The position numbers and the translations under genes are program-made. DNA of 7,398 bases from assembly GCA_903893955.1 (NCBI GenBank), contig CAITOG010000020.1:1-7398 (forward strand), written 5' to 3'. Below, in pieces: positions 1 to 5,017 of the stretch; position 1 is the stretch's first letter; each line of letters begins with the position of its first letter. Below the pieces are notes generated by a model that saw only the letters and a program-made list of their open reading frames with translations, was not told the origin of the DNA and made no database searches. The stretch is from an uncultured Actinomycetes bacterium (lineage in GTDB: Bacteria > Actinomycetota > Acidimicrobiia > Acidimicrobiales > RAAP-2).

Positions 1-241
1 CCGCAGCGATGATCGCCTCGAGCACGTCCGCATCGAGCGGCTCCACATAGGTTGCGTCCGCTGTGGCCGGGTCGGTCATGATCGTCGCCGGATTGGAGTT
101 GGCCAGGATGACCCGATAGCCCTCCTCCTTGAGGACCCGACATGCTTGGGTCCCCGAGTAGTCGAACTCACACGCCTGACCGATCACGATCGGGCCGGAA
201 CCGATGACCAAGATGGAGGAGAGATCTCGACGGGCGGGCAT
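1..241 (-). CDS. carB: Carbamoyl phosphate synthetase large subunit, N-terminal fragment
   Basis: The large subunit uses ammonia delivered by CarA, bicarbonate and two ATP to make carbamoyl phosphate for pyrimidine and arginine synthesis in the cytoplasm. Only the first 80 residues are visible; the frame is open at the left edge, where about 1,000 more residues are expected from the family. The fragment begins MPARRDLSSILVIGSGPIVI and continues with GQACEFDYSGTQACRVLKEE (residues 21-40) and the run ANSNPATIMTDP (47-58), all hallmarks of the first pre-ATP-grasp domain of CarB. The ATG shares one base with the carA stop (TGATG), and a GAGGAG lies six bases upstream inside the end of carA, so translation is probably coupled to carA. 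The truncation is caused by the window edge and there is no sign of a pseudogene. Confidence 0.97.
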   Translation of the reverse strand, partial: MPARRDLSSILVIGSGPIVIGQACEFDYSGTQACRVLKEEGYRVILANSNPATIMTDPATADATYVEPLDADVLEAIIAA

Positions 242-1329
242 CAGTGGCTCCTCGGCGTGGCAATGCGAGCTGCGAACTCGTCGAACAGGTAGGTGGCGTC
301 GTGGGGTCCTGGTCCAGCCTCTGGGTGGTGCTGGACGCCGACCGCATCTGCGCTGGCGACCTTGATGCCTTCGATGACCCCATCGTTCAGATTGAGGTGG
401 GTCACCTCGGCACCCGTGATCGAGCCGTCAACGACTGCGTAATTGTGGTTCTGGGCGGTGATCTCGACGTGGCCGGTGGCGAGGTTCTTGACCGGGTGGT
501 TCGAACCGTGGTGGCCGAAGGGAAGCTTGAACGTCTCGCCGCCGAGCGCCTGGGCGAGAATCTGATGGCCGAGGCAGATCCCGAGAATCGGACGCTGGCC
601 GAGCAGGTCGGCGACCGTCGCCGAGATCGCTGGGAGCGCGCCGGGGTCACCAGGCCCGTTCGACAGGAAGATCCCATCGGGATCCAGCGAGAGAATCTCG
701 TGAGCCGAGGTCGACGAAGGCACGATCGTCACGGTGGCGAAGCGCGCCAGGTGCTCCACGATGGTCCGCTTGATCCCAAGGTCGAGGGCGACCACTCGAA
801 GCTCGCCCTTCCCGACGACATAGGGCTCGTTGGTCGACACCCCGGTGGCGAGATCGCAACCATCGGTGCCCTTGGCGGCCGCTGCCAGGGATGCCAGCTC
901 GTCGAGTGGGCCGGTGCCCGCAGCACACGGTACGGCTCCCGTATCGCGCAGGTGTCGGGTGAGCCGCCTGGTGTCGATGCCGGTGATGGCCCCGACGCCA
1001 GCGTCACGGAGGTAGTCCTCGATCCCGCCGGTGGCACGGAAGTTCGAGTGCAGGGGTGGAAGGTCGCGGACGATCACACCCTCGAGATGGAGCGACGTCG
1101 ACTCTGTGTCGCCCTCGTTGACCCCGTAGTTCCCGATGTGTGGGTAGGTGAAGGCGACGACCTGGCCTGCGTAGCTCGGATCGGTGATGACCTCTTGATA
1201 CCCGCTGAGCGCCGTGTTGAACACGGCCTCGCCCTGGATGACCGCACCGTCGAGGAGGGCTGCCGCCGCCTCGCCTTCGAAGGTCGTCCCATCGCTGAGC
1301 ACCAGGTGTGCTGTCGGTCGCCTGGTCAC
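241..1329 (-). CDS. carA: Carbamoyl phosphate synthetase small (glutaminase) subunit
   Basis: CarA hydrolyses glutamine and passes ammonia through a tunnel to CarB. The 362-residue product has the CarA-specific N-terminal domain (about residues 6-140, including FNTALSGYQEVITDPSYAGQ at 37-56 and the GIDTRRLTRHLR segment at 117-128). A class I glutamine amidotransferase domain follows (about 177-355). Its catalytic triad is visible as Cys252 in LGICLGHQ, His335 in VQHHPEA and Glu337; the motif SNGPGDP is at 223-229. Length is close to the usual 360-390. The GTG start is supported by GGGGAGG with a 7-base spacer (1337-1343) and by a 4-base GTGA overlap with the pyrC stop. Its end overlaps the carB start by one base. 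Nothing is missing; the residue before the catalytic His is His where Phe is common. Confidence 0.97.
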   Translation of the reverse strand: MTRRPTAHLVLSDGTTFEGEAAAALLDGAVIQGEAVFNTALSGYQEVITDPSYAGQVVAFTYPHIGNYGVNEGDTESTSLHLEGVIVRDLPPLHSNFRATGGIEDYLRDAGVGAITGIDTRRLTRHLRDTGAVPCAAGTGPLDELASLAAAAKGTDGCDLATGVSTNEPYVVGKGELRVVALDLGIKRTIVEHLARFATVTIVPSSTSAHEILSLDPDGIFLSNGPGDPGALPAISATVADLLGQRPILGICLGHQILAQALGGETFKLPFGHHGSNHPVKNLATGHVEITAQNHNYAVVDGSITGAEVTHLNLNDGVIEGIKVASADAVGVQHHPEAGPGPHDATYLFDEFAARIATPRSH

Positions 1330-2648
1330 GTCGTGGCCTCCCCGCCCTCGACCACCAGATCGCCAGCGCAGATGGTGTGTCGAATCGTTCCGATGATGAT
1401 GCGTCCCTGGTACGGCGTGTTGCTGGCCCGACTCGCGAGCTTTGCCCTGTCGACCACGATCCGTCCGTCGGGATCGAAGATGACCAGGTTGGCGTCTTCG
1501 CCCTGAGCGATGTCACCGCCATGCGCGCTCTGTCCGCCGACGCGGTCGTGCTCGGCTGTCAGGTGAGCGATCTCGGCCGGGGTTCGGCTGAGGACCCGGA
1601 AGAGCTCGACAGCGACGCTCACGTCAGCCCCGAGCGCCTCGTAGGTGAGGCCCATCGCCTGCTCGAGGCCGAGCATGCCGGGGGATGCCTCGTCGAAGGG
1701 TCGGTCCTTGGCTTGCGGTGGGTGCGGTGCGTGGTCGGTGGCGACCGCATCGACGCTCCCCTCGCACAGCGCAGCCACGAGCGCAGCCACGTCGCTCGAT
1801 GACCTGAGCGGTGGGTGCACCTTGAAGGCGGTGTCGTAGGTCGCGCACAGCTCCTCCGACAGCCACAGGTGGTGAGGCGTCACCTCGAACGTCACCGACA
1901 CGCCGCGACGCCGTGCCTCGAGCACGAGTTCGAGGGAGCGCTCTGTCGAGAGATGGAGGAGGTGGAGCGAGCACCCGGTCGATGCCGCGAGCGCCAGATC
2001 GCGTGCCACCATGACCTCCTCTGAGAGGCCAGATCGCCCTGGGAGCCCGAGCTTTGACGAGAGCGCTCCTTGGTTCATGCACCCGTCGCCGGCCAGCGAC
2101 TCGTCCTCGCAGTGCTCGGCCAAGGTCGCGCCGATCCCGCGTGCGTACTGCATTGCTCTGAGCATCAGCCCCGCATCCTGCACACCGGTGCCGTCGTCGG
2201 TGAAGACCCTGACGCCGAGAGCCGCCATCTCTGCCAGCGGTGCAAGCTCGGTGCCCTGTCGGCCGACGGTGATCGCCCCTGCCACCGCCACATCGATTGC
2301 CGCGGCACGGCCGAGGTCGAGCACCTGGGCGACCACCGCAGCCGAGTCGGTCGCAGGCATGGTGTTGGGCATCGCCAACAGCGCCGTGTAACCGCCGAGC
2401 GCGCCTGCCCGACAACCGGTCTCGACCGTCTCTGCTTCCTCGCCGCCGGGCTCGCGCAGGTGGGTGTGGAGGTCGACCAGCCCAGGTCCGACCAGGCAGC
2501 CGCTGGCGTCGACCTCCCTGGTCCCAGCTGGAGGATCGATGCTCGCCGCCACCTCCGCGATCCGACCATCCACCACGAGGACGTCAGCGCGCTCAGTCGA
2601 GGCAGTGTGCACGACCGTGCCGCCTCTGATCAGCAGTGATTCAGGCAC
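1326..2648 (-). CDS. pyrC: Dihydroorotase, class I
   Basis: PyrC cyclises N-carbamoyl-L-aspartate to dihydroorotate, the third step of UMP synthesis. The 440-residue protein is an amidohydrolase-fold enzyme. Metal ligands expected for the class I family are visible: His61 and His63 in DLHTHLREPG, Asp152 in FTDDGTG, His179 in AEHCED, His232 in LLHLST and Asp305 in ATDHAPH. The substrate-binding motif MPNT is at 93-96. Using Asp152, with no carboxylated lysine, places it in the monofunctional class I group typical of Gram-positives. The frame stays open upstream to 2939 within pyrB, but homology begins at the GTG at 2648, which has an AGGAG seven bases upstream. It overlaps pyrB by 8 bases and carA by 4. 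Length is normal for the family (about 430). Confidence 0.97.
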   Translation of the reverse strand: MPESLLIRGGTVVHTASTERADVLVVDGRIAEVAASIDPPAGTREVDASGCLVGPGLVDLHTHLREPGGEEAETVETGCRAGALGGYTALLAMPNTMPATDSAAVVAQVLDLGRAAAIDVAVAGAITVGRQGTELAPLAEMAALGVRVFTDDGTGVQDAGLMLRAMQYARGIGATLAEHCEDESLAGDGCMNQGALSSKLGLPGRSGLSEEVMVARDLALAASTGCSLHLLHLSTERSLELVLEARRRGVSVTFEVTPHHLWLSEELCATYDTAFKVHPPLRSSSDVAALVAALCEGSVDAVATDHAPHPPQAKDRPFDEASPGMLGLEQAMGLTYEALGADVSVAVELFRVLSRTPAEIAHLTAEHDRVGGQSAHGGDIAQGEDANLVIFDPDGRIVVDRAKLASRASNTPYQGRIIIGTIRHTICAGDLVVEGGEATT

Positions 2649-3624
2649 CAGGTGACTCCTCTGGGGTCGAGAGCGCGAGGTACAGCGCTGCCATGCGGAC
2701 CGGGACGCCACTGGTGACCTGGCGACGAACCACACACCGTGGATCGTCGGCCACCGATGAGGAGATCTCGACGCCCCGGACCATCGGACCGGGATGGGTG
2801 ATGATCGTCTCCGGTCCGAGCAGGGCCGCTCGCCGATCGGTGAGGCCATAGGTCGCCGTGAACTCGTGGAGCGAGGGAACGTACGAACCGCTGCCACGCT
2901 CCTCTTGCATGCGGAGCACCGAGACGATCTGCGCGTCACCGAGTGCGCTGTCGAGATCGCTGAGCACCTCGACGGGCCACTCCGCCACCTCGTCGGGGAG
3001 CAGCGTGCCGGGCGAGCAGATCGCCACCGACGCCCCGGCCAGGTTGTAGGCCAGGATCTCCGAGCGCGCCACGCGGCTGTGCCGGACGTCGCCGACGATC
3101 ACCACGCGGCGACCCTTGAGCAGGTCGAGTCCGCTCCCCTGGCTCGGCACGCCAGCACGCTCAGCGAGTACCTGCCGGACCGTGAACAGGTCGATGAGCG
3201 CCTGTGTCGGATGCTCATGAGATCCATCGCCAGCGTTGATCACGCGTGCCCGATCCACCCACCGAGCCACCTGGTGCGGGGCGCCTGCTGATCGGTGACG
3301 GATCACGACTGCGTCGATGCCCATCGCCTCGATTGTCTCGACGGTGTCGCGCAGCGACTCACCCTTCTTGACCGAGCTCGATGCGACCGCAAGGGACAGC
3401 ACGTCAGCTGAGAGGCGCTTCGCCGCCGTCTCAAAGCTCAGCCTCGTCCTAGTGGACTCCTCGAAGAAGAGCGACGCCACCACCTTGCCCTTGAGCGCTG
3501 GCACCTTCTTGACCGACCGCTGCTCGACCTCGCAGAATGCCTCAGCGGTCTCGAGCAGCTGCGCAAGCGAATCAGCGTCGAGGTCGCCGATCGAGAGCAG
3601 GTGCTGCCCGGCAGCCGAGCTCAT
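2641..3624 (-). CDS. pyrB: Aspartate carbamoyltransferase catalytic subunit
   Basis: PyrB transfers the carbamoyl group from carbamoyl phosphate to aspartate, the committed step of pyrimidine synthesis. The 327-residue product has the carbamoyl-phosphate-binding STRTR motif at 57-61, the mobile-loop SVKKGES segment at 84-90 (Lys87 likely equals E. coli Lys84), HEHPTQALIDLF at 136-147, GDVRHSRVARS at 178-188, LRMQEER at 237-243 and HPGPMVRGVEI at 277-287. These cover both substrate-binding domains. No regulatory PyrI gene is seen, as expected for an actinobacterial trimer-type enzyme. The frame is open to 3759, but the ATG at 3624, in a 4-base ATGA overlap with the pyrR stop, gives the usual N-terminus (MSSAAGQHLLSIGDLD). 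No good ribosome site precedes it, so translation probably depends on coupling to pyrR. That would let repression of pyrR extend downstream. Confidence 0.97.
   Translation of the reverse strand: MSSAAGQHLLSIGDLDADSLAQLLETAEAFCEVEQRSVKKVPALKGKVVASLFFEESTRTRLSFETAAKRLSADVLSLAVASSSVKKGESLRDTVETIEAMGIDAVVIRHRSAGAPHQVARWVDRARVINAGDGSHEHPTQALIDLFTVRQVLAERAGVPSQGSGLDLLKGRRVVIVGDVRHSRVARSEILAYNLAGASVAICSPGTLLPDEVAEWPVEVLSDLDSALGDAQIVSVLRMQEERGSGSYVPSLHEFTATYGLTDRRAALLGPETIITHPGPMVRGVEISSSVADDPRCVVRRQVTSGVPVRMAALYLALSTPEESPGA
2656..2660 (-). promoter_or_regulatory. Ribosome binding site that decides the pyrC start
   Basis: An AGGAG on the minus strand lies inside the last codons of pyrB, seven bases before the GTG at 2648-2646. 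It selects this GTG over the longer upstream open frame and allows initiation independent of simple coupling to pyrB termination. Confidence 0.7.
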
Positions 3625-4190
3625 CGCCCGACCAGCTTCCCGAGCCATACCCCATCGAGCGAGACGTCGACCGCCTCCTCGCGAGAGGTGGGGAGGTTCT
3701 TGCCGACGAAGTCCGGCCGGAGCGGCAGCTCTCGATGACCTCGATCGACCACGACGCACAGCTGGACGCAGCTCGCGCGTCCGAAGTCCGAGAGTGCGTT
3801 GAGCGCTGCTCGGACGGTGCGGCCCGTGAAGAGCACGTCGTCGACAATGACGACCACTCGACCAGTGAGATCGACCGGGATGTCGGTCTCCGCCTCTGGG
3901 AGCACCGGCCGCAATCCGATGTCGTCTCGATAGAACGCTACGTCGAGGATGCCCAGCGGTGGCGCTACACCTTCGATCTCGAGGAGGAGCTCTTGGAGGC
4001 GTCGAGCAATCGGCACGCCGCCGGTCTGGAGCCCGACCAGGACCACGTCGGCGAGACCATGGTTCCGTTCGATGATCTCGTGGGCCATCCTTCGAAGGGC
4101 TCGTGAGAGATCTTCTTCGGCGAGGACCTCAGCGTGGGGCACGAACGTGGCACCGTGGGGGCGTGTATGCCTCCGCTCACGATCAGCCAC
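3621..4190 (-). CDS. pyrR: Bifunctional pyr operon RNA-binding regulator / uracil phosphoribosyltransferase
   Basis: PyrR senses UMP/UTP against PRPP, binds a hairpin in pyr mRNA and can convert uracil plus PRPP to UMP. The 189-residue protein has the PyrR N-terminal helix RALRRMAHEIIERN (30-43), an YRDD segment (87-90), the PRPP-binding motif VVVIVDDVLFTGRT (112-125) and the PyrR signature VDRGHRELPLRPDFVGKNLP (148-167), which distinguishes it from ordinary phosphoribosyltransferases. Compared with Bacillus PyrR it has about 18 extra N-terminal residues. The pyrophosphate loop reads LQTGG (54-58), where many PyrR have TRG, so Arg is replaced by Gly57. The start is the GTG at 4190, preceded by GGAGG with a 5-base spacer. 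It heads the operon, and a matching PyrR-binding hairpin lies immediately upstream, so autoregulation is strongly suggested. Confidence 0.96.
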   Translation of the reverse strand: MADRERRHTRPHGATFVPHAEVLAEEDLSRALRRMAHEIIERNHGLADVVLVGLQTGGVPIARRLQELLLEIEGVAPPLGILDVAFYRDDIGLRPVLPEAETDIPVDLTGRVVVIVDDVLFTGRTVRAALNALSDFGRASCVQLCVVVDRGHRELPLRPDFVGKNLPTSREEAVDVSLDGVWLGKLVGR

Positions 4191-4195
4191 TTCTT

Positions 4196-4200
4196 CCTCC
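4196..4200 (-). promoter_or_regulatory. Ribosome binding site of pyrR
   Basis: A GGAGG sits five bases before the GTG at 4190-4188 and fixes that start. It begins at the base right after the 3' arm of the PyrR-binding hairpin (4201-4237), so protein bound to the hairpin would be positioned to block ribosome access. Confidence 0.75.
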
Positions 4201-4237
4201 TCGTCGTGCGGGCCTCACGGGACCCGCTTCACGACAA
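4201..4237 (-). promoter_or_regulatory. PyrR-binding loop in the pyr operon leader
   Basis: Read as RNA on the minus strand, this stretch folds into a two-part hairpin. A 7-pair lower stem (UUGUCGU at 4237-4231 with ACGACGA at 4207-4201, one G-U pair) is followed by a purine bulge GAA on the 5' side (4230-4228). A 5-pair upper stem comes next (GCGGG with CCCGC), then a bulged U, two C-G pairs and the loop CGUGA. The core at 4224-4211, GGUCCCGUGAGGCC, matches the Bacillus PyrR consensus ARUCCNGNGAGGYU at every specified position except the closing pair, where A-U has become G-C, which keeps the pairing. Lower stem, 5' purine bulge and conserved top loop are the known parts of PyrR binding loops. 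Adjacent placement to the ribosome site suggests translational repression, as described for mycobacteria. Confidence 0.85.
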
Positions 4238-4244
4238 CGCTCCG

Positions 4245-4253
4245 AACATAGCA
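4245..4253 (-). promoter_or_regulatory. Candidate extended -10 promoter of the pyr operon
   Basis: The minus strand reads TGCTATGTT here: a TGN extension followed by TATGTT, resembling a -10 hexamer. No convincing -35 box lies 16-18 bases upstream. If used, transcription would start around 4238-4241, just before the first base of the PyrR-binding hairpin, giving a leader of about 50 bases filled by that hairpin. This is inferred from motif and position only; the operon could also be reached by readthrough from cox. Confidence 0.4.
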
Positions 4254-4286
4254 GAGCCACAAGATCGAGGCTGCTGAGGTGGAAGC

Positions 4287-4299
4287 CGCCCGATGGGCG
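4287..4299 (-). terminator. Weak hairpin after coxC, possible terminator
   Basis: CGCCC and GGGCG pair around a 3-base loop about 20 bases after the coxC stop. Only a poor pyrimidine run (CTTCC) follows and there is no clear U-tract, so it may not end transcription. It is the only candidate between the two clusters. Confidence 0.2.
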
Positions 4300-4318
4300 C
4301 AACGACCTTGGGCTCAGA

Positions 4319-5017
4319 TCAAGCGAAGAATGATGCGAGCACGGCGAGCACTGCGCAACTGAAGGCAACCCACACGGCGAACAAGCGTCCCAAGTGGAGT
4401 TGGTACCAGTTGTGGTTGTCGTACTTCCCGATCCGAGCCCGGTTCATCAGGCCTGTGCCGATCGTGGCCACCAGCAGGAAGTGGGCGATGTTCGAGCCCA
4501 TGAAGAAGGTGAACACTGAGGCATAGGTTCCGTCGATGGTCGTGAACGGGAGCACCTGGAACTGGTAGAACTGCAGACCGATCGCAGCCAGCGAGAAGAG
4601 CACGCCGAGACCGAGCAGCGGCGTCAGCGCCTTACGAGACGCACCGTCTCTGCCCTGGATCTCTGCGAACCAGATGAAAGCCGCCGACACGATGATGAGT
4701 GCCGCAACACCGAGCGTGTAGCCGATCGCCGCCTTCGGGATCGGGTGCGTGATTGGGTTCCCGAGACCATCGGTGCAAGGGTTCAGCTTGGAGCACTTCG
4801 CTCCGATCCACATGCCAGTGGTGTTCAGGCTCCGCAGGTAGAACCAGAAGAAGATCTCGAGCGCGAAGAACACGGCGTCGCCACCGATGAACATCCACGT
4901 CGCCATATGCTCCTTCTGATGGCGCTGCGCAGGCGTCTCGTGATGTCCACCCTCGGTGGCGTGACCCTGCGGGGCGTCGCCCTGCTGTGGCGTGTCGGAG
5001 GAGTCGATGACGGTCAT
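4319..5017 (-). CDS. coxC: Cytochrome c oxidase subunit III, divergent five-helix form
   Basis: Subunit III is a membrane protein that stabilises the oxidase and helps proton uptake into the D pathway. The 232-residue product has five predicted membrane segments (about 40-62, 98-120, 132-152, 166-190, 209-231), the short form without the first two helices of the seven-helix version. The N-terminus (1-38) is hydrophilic and His-rich. The first helix reads GGDAVFFALEIFFWFY (45-60); Asp47 aligns with the usually conserved Glu of SEVMFF-type motifs, and Glu54 is an extra acid. The loop after it, expected to face outside, has Cys75 and Cys81. The C-terminal half is recognisable but poorly conserved. 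The ATG shares one base with the coxA stop (TGATG), with GGAGG nine bases upstream. Identity rests on helix pattern, the FFWFY region and position after coxA. Confidence 0.88.
   Translation of the reverse strand: MTVIDSSDTPQQGDAPQGHATEGGHHETPAQRHQKEHMATWMFIGGDAVFFALEIFFWFYLRSLNTTGMWIGAKCSKLNPCTDGLGNPITHPIPKAAIGYTLGVAALIIVSAAFIWFAEIQGRDGASRKALTPLLGLGVLFSLAAIGLQFYQFQVLPFTTIDGTYASVFTFFMGSNIAHFLLVATIGTGLMNRARIGKYDNHNWYQLHLGRLFAVWVAFSCAVLAVLASFFA

Noticed and set aside
244..1506. Long plus-strand open frame (420 codons) opposite carA and the end of pyrC
   Set aside because: It is antisense to two genes with clear catalytic motifs. Its protein is Arg/Asp/Gly-rich and matches nothing I recognise; such frames arise from GC-rich third codon positions.
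2649..2939. Longer pyrC frame starting at 2939
   Set aside because: The added part is an Arg/Ser-rich shadow of pyrB; the GTG at 2648 has a good ribosome site and matches the family start.
3625..3759. Longer pyrB start at 3759, adding 45 residues
   Set aside because: The extra residues are an Arg-rich shadow of the pyrR end; the ATG overlapping the pyrR stop gives the normal family N-terminus.
4191..4318. Bacillus-style transcription attenuator in the pyr leader
   Set aside because: No terminator hairpin with a U-run, nor a competing antiterminator, fits between the PyrR loop and the pyrR start.
4183..4368. 61-codon minus-strand frame across the cox-pyr gap as a leader peptide
   Set aside because: It starts inside coxC, lacks a ribosome site, runs through the PyrR-binding hairpin and overlaps the pyrR start; no attenuator-like run of codons.
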